A DNA stretch of 8,971 nucleotides from assembly GCA_016208065.1 (NCBI GenBank), contig JACQYU010000082.1, positions 1 through 8,971 of the forward strand, read 5' to 3'. The stretch comes from Candidatus Falkowiibacteriota bacterium (lineage in GTDB: Bacteria; Patescibacteriota; Patescibacteriia; Patescibacteriales; GWC2-42-12). Of this stretch, positions 1 to 6,974 are shown one piece after another (the first letter of the stretch is position 1; each line of letters starts with the position of its first letter). A program made the position numbers and the translations under genes. The notes below the pieces were generated by a model, which was not told where the DNA came from, did not search any database, and was given only the letters and a program-made list of their open reading frames with translations.

Positions 1-99
1 GCGGCTTGGATTACCTATCTGCAGATTCCTTATTTGCTTTGGGTTTCATTCGCGACCGCGCTTCAATTAACTATAACTTATTTAAATTTGCCCGGTTAG
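1..99 (+). CDS. tspO: TspO/MBR family protein, C-terminal end only (5' end outside window)
   Basis: Frame 1 is open from the first base to a TAG at 97-99 and gives 32 residues. The core reads IPYLLWVSFATALQLTITYLN, minus its first and last parts in most homologues, with a tryptophan just upstream (AAW). This matches the last transmembrane helix of TspO/MBR proteins, whose signature is P-Y-L-x-W-V/A-x-F-A-T-x-L-N followed by I/V and a final L-N. TspO is a five-helix membrane protein that binds porphyrins and sterol-like ligands; its bacterial role is debated. Only about a fifth of the usual ~150-160 residues is present, so completeness upstream cannot be judged. The stop lies 11 bases before the next start, so the two genes are probably co-transcribed. 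One difference is a Q at the usual Asn after FATxL. The identification rests on a short but distinctive motif. Confidence 0.8.
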   Translation, partial: AAWITYLQIPYLLWVSFATALQLTITYLNLPG

Positions 100-110
100 A
101 TAAAATAATT

Positions 111-1187
111 ATGATTTATGACGTAGTAGTAATCGGCGGCGGACCGGCCGGCATGATGGCGGCCGGGCGGGCGGGCGAGCGGGGAGCGCGCGTACTTCTG
201 CTTGAAAAAAATAACCAACTTGGCTTAAAGCTGCTTTTAACCGGGCATGGCCGTTGTAATTTTACTAACGCGCTGGCCGATAAAGAAGAGATGATCAACG
301 CCTACGGCAAAAATTTTAAATTTTTATTTTCCGCTTTTAATAAATTTGGCGTCGAGGACACAATAAGTTTTTTTAATAATTTAGGCGTAGCTACTAAAGA
401 GGAAGATCGCGGCCGTATTTTCCCTTTAAGCGACAGGGCCGATGATATAAAACAGGCGCTAATAAAATATTTAAAAAAGAGTAGAGTTGAAATAAAACTT
501 GACGCCGAAGTTAAGCGGCTTATAACAGAGAATAAAAAGATAGTTAAAATAATTTTAAATGACGGCCATGAGCTTTTTGGCAATAATTTTATAATTTCAA
601 CCGGCGGTAAATCTTACGCCCAGACCGGTTCAATCGGCGACGGCTATAGCTGGCTAAGAAAACTTGGCCATAAAATTATTGCGCCCAGACCGGCCATAGC
701 GCCGGTAACCGTAAAAGAAAAAATCGTTAAAAATTTAGAAGGGCTAAGCTTAAAAGACGTAAAGCTAAGCGTTTATAAAAATAAGAAAAAAATTATCAGC
801 CGAACCGGAGAAATTATTTTTACCGCCGACGGCTTAAGCGGTCCGGCCATTATTGATTTAAGCGAGCGCATAGGCGAGCTTATGCCCGGGCCGGTTTTTT
901 TAAAAATTGATTTTAAGCCGGAAATTGAATTTGCTAAACTGGAAAAAAAATTGCAAAATGATTTTCATGAGGCGGGCAGTAAAATGTTTAAAAATTATTT
1001 AGCCGGTTTAGCGGCCCCCAAGCTCACGCTCATTATTATTAAATTAACCGGTATAAATGAAAAGAAGCAGATTAACGCCGTTACCAAACTTGAGCGCCGG
1101 GCTTTAGCGGGGGCGCTTAAAGATTTTACTTTAGAAATAAAAGAATTAAAAGGCTTTGCAAGTTTTAAGCTAGACTTTTTCAAATAA
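111..1187 (+). CDS. HI0933/BaiN-family NAD(P)/FAD-dependent oxidoreductase, apparently C-terminally truncated
   Basis: Predicted cytoplasmic flavoprotein of 358 aa. It opens with MIYDVVVIGGGPAGMMAAGRAG, i.e. a Rossmann GxGxxG dinucleotide-binding loop at residues 9-14, then an acidic strand end (LLLEK, 29-33) for the FAD ribose. It continues with the family motif GHGRCNFTN (45-53), RIFP (102-105), the second FAD-contact region STGGKSYAQTGSIGDGY (163-179), and FTADGLSGPAIIDLS (237-251). These are hallmarks of the HI0933-like family (YhiN, YtfP, BaiN), whose substrates are mostly unknown. The frame is open upstream to a TTG at 6, but that stretch overlaps the end of the upstream gene and is unlike the family, so ATG 111 is chosen. 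There is no ribosome binding site. Family members are usually about 390-430 aa and end with a GGV...TMxSK...GEVLDVDGxTGGYN segment; here the protein stops after ELKGFASFKLDFFK and that segment is absent from all three downstream frames. FAD retention may therefore be impaired. Confidence 0.88.
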   Translation: MIYDVVVIGGGPAGMMAAGRAGERGARVLLLEKNNQLGLKLLLTGHGRCNFTNALADKEEMINAYGKNFKFLFSAFNKFGVEDTISFFNNLGVATKEEDRGRIFPLSDRADDIKQALIKYLKKSRVEIKLDAEVKRLITENKKIVKIILNDGHELFGNNFIISTGGKSYAQTGSIGDGYSWLRKLGHKIIAPRPAIAPVTVKEKIVKNLEGLSLKDVKLSVYKNKKKIISRTGEIIFTADGLSGPAIIDLSERIGELMPGPVFLKIDFKPEIEFAKLEKKLQNDFHEAGSKMFKNYLAGLAAPKLTLIIIKLTGINEKKQINAVTKLERRALAGALKDFTLEIKELKGFASFKLDFFK

Positions 1188-1189
1188 TA

Positions 1190-1198
1190 TGTTATATT
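1190..1198 (+). promoter_or_regulatory. candidate extended -10 promoter (TGTTATATT) for the ABC-F gene
   Basis: TGTTATATT is a TGn-extended -10 hexamer (TATATT at 1193-1198). A possible -35, TAGACT at 1171-1176, matches TTGACA in four of six positions with a 16-bp spacer. Exactly the same nine bases precede the DedA-PAP2 gene at 7990-7998. Predicted transcription would begin near 1205-1206, upstream of the hairpin at 1208-1228. The motif is AT-rich and overlaps the end of the flavoprotein gene, so chance is a serious alternative. Confidence 0.35.
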
Positions 1199-1207
1199 AA
1201 TATTAAT

Positions 1208-1228
1208 GGCGTAATTCACGCCTTTTTT
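1208..1228 (+). terminator. short intrinsic terminator-like hairpin before the ABC-F gene
   Basis: GGCGT (1208-1212) and ACGCC (1218-1222) form a five-base-pair stem with a five-base loop, followed directly by six T residues (1223-1228). It lies 20 bases after the flavoprotein stop and can end that transcript. The stem is short. CGCC (1219-1222) can instead pair with GGCG at 1233-1236, which would trap the T-run in a loop, so an attenuator role for the ABC-F gene is also possible. Confidence 0.6.
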
Positions 1229-1247
1229 ATTTGGCGCCTTTTATCAT

Positions 1248-2708
1248 ATGGCCGAAGAAGTAATTTTACGATTTGATGAAGTAACTTTTGAATACGAGCA
1301 TAACAAGCCTATTTTAGACGAGGCCAGTTTCAGCGTGCGCAAAAGCGCCAAGATTACTTTAATGGGGCAAAACGGGGCGGGAAAAAGTTCAATGTTTGCT
1401 TTGATTATGGGTGAATTAAAGCCTAAGTCCGGCCGCGTTTCCGTTACCAACGGCGCTTCTATTGCTACGGCGCGCCAGGTTATGGCGCAAGAAGATTTGG
1501 CCTTAACGGTTACGGAATATTTTGCCAAAGCCTTTGAAATAGCGCCGGCTAATTTAGCCGGTAAAATCTCCAAAGCAATGGGAGCGGTAAATTTAGAGGT
1601 GCCGGTTGATCGGCGCGTCAATGATCTTTCCGGCGGACAGCAGGCCAGATTGTTTTTAGCTTTTGCTTTAATCCAAAGCCCGGATATTCTTTTGCTTGAT
1701 GAGCCGACCAACAATCTTGATCAAGCCGGCATCGATCATTTAATAGAATTTTTAGTCATGTATGATAAAACCGTAATCGTAATTTCCCATGATGCTGATT
1801 TTCTAAATTGTTTTACCGAAGGCGTTATTTATCTTGATATTTTTACCAAAAAAATTGAAACTTATGTTGGCGATTATTTTTCAGTGGTTGAGGAAATTTC
1901 CAGGCGGGTTGAGCGCGAGCAGAGAAAAAACGCCCAGCTTAAAAAATTGATTATAGACCGAAAAGAAAAAGTTAATTTTTTCGCCAATAAAGGCGGTAAG
2001 ATGCGCAAGCTGGCTAAAAAGCTTAAAGACGAAACCGCCGAACTCGAAGAAGATATGGTCGACGTCAGGCAGGAAGATAAAACTATCAGGGAATTTAACA
2101 TTAAAGCCCAGGATATTGCCGGCGAGATTGTTAAGATTACGGCGGTAAAAGTTATTCATAATCATGAGCCGATAATAAAAAAAGTTGATAAAATAATCCG
2201 CAAAAAAATGCATTTGCTCGTTATCGGTCCGAATGGAGTCGGCAAAAGCACTTTTTTACGCTCGCTGGTTTCCGGCAAGAATGAACAGGCGAAAATTTTA
2301 GACAAAGTCCGGGTCGGCTATTATAGCCAGGATTTTACCAATTTGGATTTTAACCAAACGGTTTTTGATTCTCTTTCCGGCGCTTTAAATGAAGGTACGG
2401 ATACCCAAGCCATGCGTTCGGTCGCGACCGGATTTTTAATCCACGGAGATTTAATGGGTAGAAAAGTCGGCGAATTATCCGAAGGGCAAAAAGGCTTGTT
2501 ATCTTTCGCGCGTTTAACTCTTATGCAGCCCGGCCTTTTAATTTTAGATGAGCCGACCAATCATATTAATTTTCGCCATCTGCCCGTAATCGCCAAAGCT
2601 ATTAACGGCTATGAAGGCGCTATAATTATGGTTAGCCATATGAGCGATTTTGTTAAGCAGATAAAGTTTGACGATGAATTGAATTTAGGAAAAGTTTATA
2701 ATTCATGA
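1248..2708 (+). CDS. ABC-F family ATP-binding cassette protein (two nucleotide-binding domains)
   Basis: Soluble duplicated ATPase of 486 aa. NBD1: Walker A GQNGAGKSS (40-48), signature LSGGQ (127-131), Walker B ILLLDEP (147-153), D-loop NNLD, switch His181 (ISHD). NBD2: Walker A GPNGVGKST (327-335), Q-loop Gln361, signature variant LSEGQ (410-414), Walker B LLILDEP (430-436), His464 (VSHM). The interdomain linker, about 205-300, is rich in K/R/E and predicted coiled coil, where ABC-F proteins contact the ribosomal P-site tRNA. There are no membrane segments, consistent with the ABC-F class (EttA/Uup/antibiotic-resistance types) acting in translation and not transport. At 486 aa it is short for the family (about 500-650), with no obvious arm or C-terminal extension. 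The second D-loop reads NHINFRH and lacks the usual LD. The specific role (translation factor or ribosome protection) cannot be decided. ATG 1248 has no Shine-Dalgarno sequence. It ends in TGA. Confidence 0.93.
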   Translation: MAEEVILRFDEVTFEYEHNKPILDEASFSVRKSAKITLMGQNGAGKSSMFALIMGELKPKSGRVSVTNGASIATARQVMAQEDLALTVTEYFAKAFEIAPANLAGKISKAMGAVNLEVPVDRRVNDLSGGQQARLFLAFALIQSPDILLLDEPTNNLDQAGIDHLIEFLVMYDKTVIVISHDADFLNCFTEGVIYLDIFTKKIETYVGDYFSVVEEISRRVEREQRKNAQLKKLIIDRKEKVNFFANKGGKMRKLAKKLKDETAELEEDMVDVRQEDKTIREFNIKAQDIAGEIVKITAVKVIHNHEPIIKKVDKIIRKKMHLLVIGPNGVGKSTFLRSLVSGKNEQAKILDKVRVGYYSQDFTNLDFNQTVFDSLSGALNEGTDTQAMRSVATGFLIHGDLMGRKVGELSEGQKGLLSFARLTLMQPGLLILDEPTNHINFRHLPVIAKAINGYEGAIIMVSHMSDFVKQIKFDDELNLGKVYNS

Positions 2709-2780
2709 GGATTAATCGCAATCGCGCCGATAAAAAATAATTTTTTAGATATTTTTTAATTCTAGGTTTAATAGAAGCTA

Positions 2781-2817
2781 AATAAAAGAGCCATCCCCTC
2801 CGGACGGCTCTTTTATT
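2781..2817. terminator. bidirectional intrinsic terminator between convergent genes
   Basis: A perfect twelve-base-pair inverted repeat (AATAAAAGAGCC at 2781-2792, GGCTCTTTTATT at 2806-2817) encloses a 13-base loop that can add a small TCC/GGA pairing. It has T-rich flanks on both strands. It sits between the ABC-F stop (2708) and the stop of the minus-strand surface protein (2832), so it can end transcripts from both directions. Confidence 0.9.
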
Positions 2818-2831
2818 TTATCCTTAAACCC

Positions 2832-5630
2832 TTAATTTGAGTTAGGGTAGGAAGCTAAAATATCGTCGGTTACAAAATAGAGTTGTTTGCCATGATATGA
2901 CTTTAATTCGGCTAGGCTTTTAATATGTTTTTTCATGCCGTTAACTATGACATAAATCTTTTTGTCGGCTCCTCTGATGAGCTGGCCGTCGGCATAAGCC
3001 TTAGCTCCCAAAACACTCGGTATGATAGAAGGGAAAGATATCGTCGGCGATTGTGTTGTGGTTGATGGCGCGGATGATTGTTGAGTGTTAATTACAGCTC
3101 CACCGATACTGCCGCCTCCGCCGCCGCCCGAAGAAGCTGGAGTCGGAGCTGGCGCTTGAATAGGAGTTGTCGCGGCATAGTAAGAAGCTTTTGTGGCTTG
3201 GAAAGTGCAGAGCCCATTAGCTACGACGCAAGTTGCCGGATTAACTATGCCGTCAGAAGTCCAGCCGTCAGCTCCGCTAACCGAGCGTACTATATTTAAG
3301 GTTTGTCCGTTAAAACTCGCGCCGACAAACATATTTATTAATATTGGCGAGCTGAATTGCAGTCCTAAATTAGTTATTCCCCATTGCAAAGCGCCGTTGA
3401 CTACCACGCCGTTGCCTAGGCCAACAAATGGATTAGAAGTGGCGTCATTGGCAGAAAAGGCCGATGCGTCAATTAAACTCCCGTCTATAGAGCTAATTAT
3501 TGTGCCATAGGGCAGTATAATCTGACTAATATTACCCTCATCCGGCACGTTAATTATAATATTAGAAGTTGCGGTTAAGCTCGGAGTTAAAGTGCTTACT
3601 GAGCCGCTATCAGGAATTAAAGAACCTGAAGTTATTAAAGCCGAAAGATCGCTTGAGCTAGCGCTGTAGTCTGGCGCTAAAACATTAATTAGCGCACTAG
3701 CTGAAGTTTGATTATAGGTTGCCGCGTCATCCGGAGTAAATTGCGCTAAAAGCCCTTGGTTATTACCGACATTAAGGATAGTTCCTTCTGCCGGCGTATA
3801 AACGAAAGTTCCGGGCACCGAAGATGTGGCATTAAGTTGGGTTAGACTTAAAGGTGCCGGGTAGGTAATGTCAATCGGATTAATCCAGATAATTATCGGA
3901 GTTTGGTTATCGTTTACTGTTAATACGCCATTAACATAAGATATCGCGTAGTTGTTTATGCCAATGCCTGCCGCTAAGCTCGGAATAATAGGATAAGTGC
4001 TGGTGGCCGCCGAGGCTGCCGTGCCATCGCTAGTTAAAGTTATGCTCGTTATACTGTCGCCGGCTACTAATCCGTTGGACGTAAATTCAAACCCGCTAAA
4101 GGTTAATGTCGCGCCGAAAGTTTTATTGGCATTATTAGCCGTGATAGTTAAGCTTTTACTTATTATGGCTCCGGTTATATCGTTAACGAAAGTTACTGTA
4201 TAATTATTTCCGCCATTACCATCGTTAACAGTTCCAAACGGAATTAGCGATTTGCCTGCGCCGACATTTTTATTATTAAAGATTTGCGCCCAAGCAACAG
4301 TATCAGTTCCAACTAAAGCGCCCGAAGTTATAGTTGGAATTCCGGTTGAAGTTACCGTGCCGTCATAGGCTTTGCTTTCAGTTGTAGCTGTAACGGTTAT
4401 TGGCTTTTTATTTATAGTTAAAGCTTCTGTTGCGCTAGATGAAGCATAGGCGATGTCGCCCGCGAAATTAGCGTTGATGCCGGTAGGATAGGTACCGGCG
4501 TTTATACCAACTAAATCAATGCTTGTTGTAGCAATGCCGCTAGCGTCGGTAACCGCACTGCCGACAGCCGTACCATTTAGAGTAAAGCCAATAGATTTTC
4601 CACTCAAGGTTGGCGATAAAACCGCCGTTAATACAACTGTATTGCCATAGATATCCGTAATGGGATTAACAACAATTGTGGTTGGAATTACAGATAAAGC
4701 TGTCACAGTTAAACTGGCTGTTCCGGAGACAGCTCCGCTAGTGGCGGTAATGGTGGTTGGACCGCAAACCGCTACGCCGGTAGCTAAGCCGGTTTGATCA
4801 ATTGTAACCATGTTAGTATCTGAGCTGGTCCAGGTGAAAATCGGTTGCGGATTCATAGCCGCGCCGAACTGGTCATAAGCCGTGGCCGTGAATTGTTGGG
4901 TGCCGCCGACCGTAGTGGTGGAGGTGGCTGGCAAAACAGTGATAGTGGTTAAGACTGAAGGAATTGCCGTGAAATTGACATCAATTGTGTGGTTGGCTAT
5001 TACATTCATAAAAGTGTATGTGGTTACTGCTCCAACCGATAAACCATCAACTAAAACATCGGCAACATCGTAACCGGTATCCGGAGTAATAGCAAAAGCT
5101 TGGTTAGAGCCGGAATTAACAACTGTTGCGCCTAAAGGCGAGATTGTGCCATTAGCGCCGGTTAAGGAAGTTAGAGTATAGGTGACTGTAGCAGGTTGAA
5201 CAGTAATATCAGTTGGACCAAGAATAGCCGTTTCTGTTACTGATTCAGTGCCATAAATACCAGAAAAAGCATTAAGGCCGGTGGCTAAAGAGGGAACTGT
5301 AACTGTATATTGATAGGTGGTTGATGCCGCGCCTGTTATGACTACCCATTTAAGGTGGCCAGCCTGGCTAATATCGCCTGAACCGGGATTTGAAATAACC
5401 CAGCCCGTCGGAATCGTTTCATCAATAAGGTAGTAAGTATCAGACGCCGTAAGACTGACATCCAGAGTAACCGTAAGCGTTGAGCCCGCGGCCGGGGTTA
5501 GGCTGCTAAAACTTCTGGTAACCGTGGAAGTGGCGGCCGCTAAAGCATTGTTTGATGTGGTCGCGATAATTGGCGCGGCTAAAAGCATTGCCATCAATCC
5601 GATAATTGTAATTTTTTTGAATGTTTTCAT
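2832..5630 (-). CDS. secreted multidomain Ig-like surface protein (Big2, Big3-like, YDG/MBG repeats) with Patescibacteria-type C-terminal domain
   Basis: 932-aa exported protein, probably an adhesin or surface-layer component; no enzyme motif is seen. Residues 1-32 form a signal peptide (KK, hydrophobic core, cleavage near ALAA). Then follow a beta-sandwich with '[14 protein letters not shown]...LKWVV...[11 protein letters not shown]' (about 36-146), an InlB-B/bacterial-repeat-like unit ([14 protein letters not shown]...[13 protein letters not shown], 147-222), a BIG2 domain ([23 protein letters not shown], 228-311), an Ig-like Big_3-type domain (315-406), a YDG-type domain (KAYDGT, 408-490), MBG-like domains (491-573 and about 577-651), a domain with one Cys pair (Cys801, Cys808; 655-820), and a low-complexity Pro/Ser linker with six glycines (835-840). 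The C-terminal segment (880-929) reads [20 protein letters not shown]..., then [14 protein letters not shown], a pattern I know from Parcubacteria exported proteins. There is no LPXTG and no C-terminal membrane helix. The upstream gene ends 49 bases before, so they are probably one operon. The start lacks a Shine-Dalgarno sequence. Confidence 0.87.
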   Translation of the reverse strand: MKTFKKITIIGLMAMLLAAPIIATTSNNALAAATSTVTRSFSSLTPAAGSTLTVTLDVSLTASDTYYLIDETIPTGWVISNPGSGDISQAGHLKWVVITGAASTTYQYTVTVPSLATGLNAFSGIYGTESVTETAILGPTDITVQPATVTYTLTSLTGANGTISPLGATVVNSGSNQAFAITPDTGYDVADVLVDGLSVGAVTTYTFMNVIANHTIDVNFTAIPSVLTTITVLPATSTTTVGGTQQFTATAYDQFGAAMNPQPIFTWTSSDTNMVTIDQTGLATGVAVCGPTTITATSGAVSGTASLTVTALSVIPTTIVVNPITDIYGNTVVLTAVLSPTLSGKSIGFTLNGTAVGSAVTDASGIATTSIDLVGINAGTYPTGINANFAGDIAYASSSATEALTINKKPITVTATTESKAYDGTVTSTGIPTITSGALVGTDTVAWAQIFNNKNVGAGKSLIPFGTVNDGNGGNNYTVTFVNDITGAIISKSLTITANNANKTFGATLTFSGFEFTSNGLVAGDSITSITLTSDGTAASAATSTYPIIPSLAAGIGINNYAISYVNGVLTVNDNQTPIIIWINPIDITYPAPLSLTQLNATSSVPGTFVYTPAEGTILNVGNNQGLLAQFTPDDAATYNQTSASALINVLAPDYSASSSDLSALITSGSLIPDSGSVSTLTPSLTATSNIIINVPDEGNISQIILPYGTIISSIDGSLIDASAFSANDATSNPFVGLGNGVVVNGALQWGITNLGLQFSSPILINMFVGASFNGQTLNIVRSVSGADGWTSDGIVNPATCVVANGLCTFQATKASYYAATTPIQAPAPTPASSGGGGGGSIGGAVINTQQSSAPSTTTQSPTISFPSIIPSVLGAKAYADGQLIRGADKKIYVIVNGMKKHIKSLAELKSYHGKQLYFVTDDILASYPNSN

Positions 5631-5891
5631 AGTTTTTTTATTTAATTATTATTTGAACTTTTATTATTAATTTAATAAATTAACATCCAGTTCCAATTTT
5701 CCAAAAGCCGATAGCTTTTAAAAGAAGGGTGAGCGAGACGTTGCCGATTTTCCAATCAGCTATATAGTTCAGGAGTTCAGTAATGTTAATTGACCCATTG
5801 CCGTTTATATCAGCGCCTGTCTGGCAGACTGGATGGGTTGGATTATAAAGCGTAACTAAGCTACCATCGGTTGTTGCGGTCTGAGTGCCAT

Positions 5892-5955
5892 GGTTACCGG
5901 CCAGATCGGTGAAATCAATAGTAAAAGAGACGGGACCAAGCGGGTCGGTTGCGGT
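5892..5955 (-). repeat. Ig-domain repeat segment, intact copy
   Basis: This segment encodes the DPLG...DLAGN part of the second Ig-like domain. Its outer parts (5892-5908 and 5935-5955) are identical to 6231-6247 and 6248-6268, while the 26 bases between them (5909-5934) are missing from the other copy. The spacing of the two copies measured at the DLAGN end is 339 bases, i.e. 113 codons. Confidence 0.85.
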
Positions 5956-6230
5956 GGCGGTGGAGTACGCGTAATAGTCATAATCAAATCCGTTAAAACC
6001 TAAGTCAATTACCATGTCAGCTGGACGTCCAAAAATAGTTACGATGGGCAGAGCTTTAAGCTGTTCATTGATTGCAAAATCAAGATCTATCAGTGTTCCG
6101 GGATAAGCAACCGCCATGTCTGTTTCATTGGAAGTAAGCCAGGCGCCGGTCGCGATAGGCGCCGTTGTGTCTGATGGGAGTTGCAATATTACAAAACTTC
6201 CATCAGTAGTTGAGGAGACTTGTGCTCCGG

Positions 6231-6268
6231 GGTTACCGGCCAGATCGACCAAGCGGGTCGGTTGCGGT
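6231..6268 (-). repeat. Ig-domain repeat segment, copy lacking 26 nt
   Basis: 38 bases formed by joining the 17-base and 21-base blocks that flank the 26-nt segment 5909-5934 of the intact copy. The junction falls at 6247/6248 and is the site of the frameshift. There is only about one base of ambiguity at the breakpoint, so extended microhomology does not explain it. Confidence 0.85.
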
Positions 6269-6631
6269 TGCGGTGGAATATGCGTAATATGAGTTGCCGC
6301 CCAAGCTAATTACGGTAGCGGGATGCCCCAAAATGGTGGCGGAAGGAGTTCCGCTTAAAGGTTCGTTGGCGGTGAAATCAACTTCAATATTATCTCCATT
6401 GTAGGCGATGTTTGGATTAACGCCGGTGGAACCGATAATTACGGAAATCAAAGCCGGGGCGACATTATCCGCTACCGCTAGAGCGGACAGAGGCGACAAG
6501 AAGGCAACCAGGAGCAAAATAATTAGAATTTTTGGCAGATTACCGGAACATTTTTTTATTATTTTTTTCATAAAGTTTTTGATTAGTTATTAATAAATTT
6601 ATTAATTAGATATTTTTATAATAATGTAGGC

Positions 6632-6649
6632 AGATTAAGAAATCATTAA
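6632..6649 (+). repeat. imperfect 18-base direct repeat, copy A
   Basis: AGATTAAGAAATCATTAA; differs from copy B (6901-6918) only at the two central bases, giving AGATTAAG-NN-ATCATTAA. It lies 61 bases upstream of the start of the minus-strand surface gene. It may be an operator, but in DNA this AT-rich a chance match is not negligible. Confidence 0.4.
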
Positions 6650-6900
6650 AATAAAATTTTTATTTATTAGAACTAAATTTAAGGCGAAATCGAATAGTAA
6701 TGTTAATCTTTCACTGAAAAGCCGCGCTACGCCTAAAAAATTGGCAGGATTGTTTTTATAATATTTCTAATTTTTCTTTTTAATATAGTTATTCTTAATC
6801 TGTAGAAAAATATTTTAGTTTGCATGCCCATATATTTATTTTGTAAAGGTTAAATTAATTATATGAATTTATTATTGTATATTGTTAGAATAATACGCCA

Positions 6901-6918
6901 AGATTAAGGGATCATTAA
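6901..6918 (+). repeat. imperfect 18-base direct repeat, copy B
   Basis: AGATTAAGGGATCATTAA, 16 of 18 bases shared with copy A at 6632-6649. It lies 56 bases upstream of the protease start codon. The two copies are placed at similar distances from the two divergent genes, which is what a shared regulator site would look like, though the orientation relative to each gene differs. Confidence 0.4.
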
Positions 6919-6957
6919 GAATAAATTCTATTTTTACTTTTATTTTTATCTAAAAAA

Positions 6958-6966
6958 TGTTAGGCT
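6958..6966 (+). promoter_or_regulatory. weak candidate extended -10 (TGTTAGGCT) for the protease gene
   Basis: TGT followed by TAGGCT, which keeps the three most conserved -10 positions (T1, A2, T6). It ends eight bases before the ATG at 6975 and shares TGTTAnnnT with the motifs at 1190 and 7990. No good -35 is seen. The predicted transcript would be leaderless or nearly so. Confidence 0.25.
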
Positions 6967-6974
6967 AAAATTGT

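Larger units (their letters stand above)
5680..6571 (-). pseudogene. frameshifted secreted protein with tandem Ig-like domains and a dockerin-like tail
   Basis: Two overlapping minus-strand reading frames belong to one gene. The first (6571-6233, 112 aa) has a signal peptide (MKKIIKK..., cleavage near ALAVA/D) and an Ig-like domain with 'VDFTANEPLSGTPSATILGHPATVISLGG...YYAYSTATATDPLG', then runs into RSGR and stops. The second frame (open across 6252 to 5680) picks up at VDLAGNPGAQ and carries a complete second Ig-like domain with the same YYAYSTATATDPLG motif followed by PVSFTIDFTDLAGN. It ends in a Ca-binding dockerin/EF-hand-like tail (DINGNGSINITELLNYIADWK, about 5811-5683, continuing to GFWKIGTGC). 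Relative to the second repeat the first lacks 26 nt at 6247/6248, which removes PVSFTIDF and shifts the frame. Such domains are typical of exported surface proteins in Patescibacteria and DPANN genomes. A true pseudogene, an assembly collapse in the repeat, or a phase-variable state are all possible; the TTG at 6250 is unlikely to be a real start. Confidence 0.8.
6572..6974. other. 403-bp AT-rich divergent intergenic region
   Basis: Region between the divergent surface-protein and protease genes. I find no convincing ORF (the longest ATG frames are about 10-15 codons) and no tRNA-like fold. It must hold promoters for both directions. It contains an imperfect 18-base direct repeat (6632-6649, 6901-6918), the inverted core CTTAATCT at 6794-6801, and perfect TATAAT strings on the plus strand at 6617-6622 and 6757-6762 without well-spaced -35 boxes. 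One GC-richer island lies at about 6719-6746 (GCCGCGCTACGCC ... TTGGCAGG), followed by a T-run. That island could be a weak hairpin or the end of a small RNA, but I cannot support a specific call. Confidence 0.6.

Noticed and set aside
6..110. TTG at 6 as the start of the flavoprotein (35 extra residues)
   Set aside because: The extra stretch overlaps the in-frame end of the TspO-like gene in another frame and has no family resemblance, whereas ATG 111 places the Rossmann strand at the N-terminus as in the family.
1244..2560. Minus-strand open frames across the ABC-F gene
   Set aside because: The plus strand carries all ABC motifs in order; the antisense translations are low-complexity mirrors of those codons.
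2709..2831. Possible small gene between the ABC-F gene and the convergent surface gene
   Set aside because: Only the bidirectional terminator and AT-rich sequence are present; no ORF of useful length.
2832..5630. Several open frames antisense to the large surface protein (for example 3193-3510 and 4882-5073, plus strand)
   Set aside because: They are shadows of the Ala/Thr/Ser-rich minus-strand gene, with no start signals or domain resemblance.
6233..6252. Programmed +1 ribosomal frameshift joining the two surface-protein frames
   Set aside because: A shift would restore the frame but still leave out about eight residues of a beta strand that the sister repeat contains; a 26-nt indel explains both facts, and no convincing slippery site with a stimulator is seen.
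6719..6760. Small RNA or riboswitch at the GC-richer island
   Set aside because: Only weak, short pairings (for example GCC with GGC) can be drawn and no known riboswitch core is recognisable.
6632..6918. CRISPR-like or transposon terminal repeats in the AT-rich gap
   Set aside because: Only two imperfect copies plus one short inverted core, irregular spacing, and no transposase or cas gene nearby.
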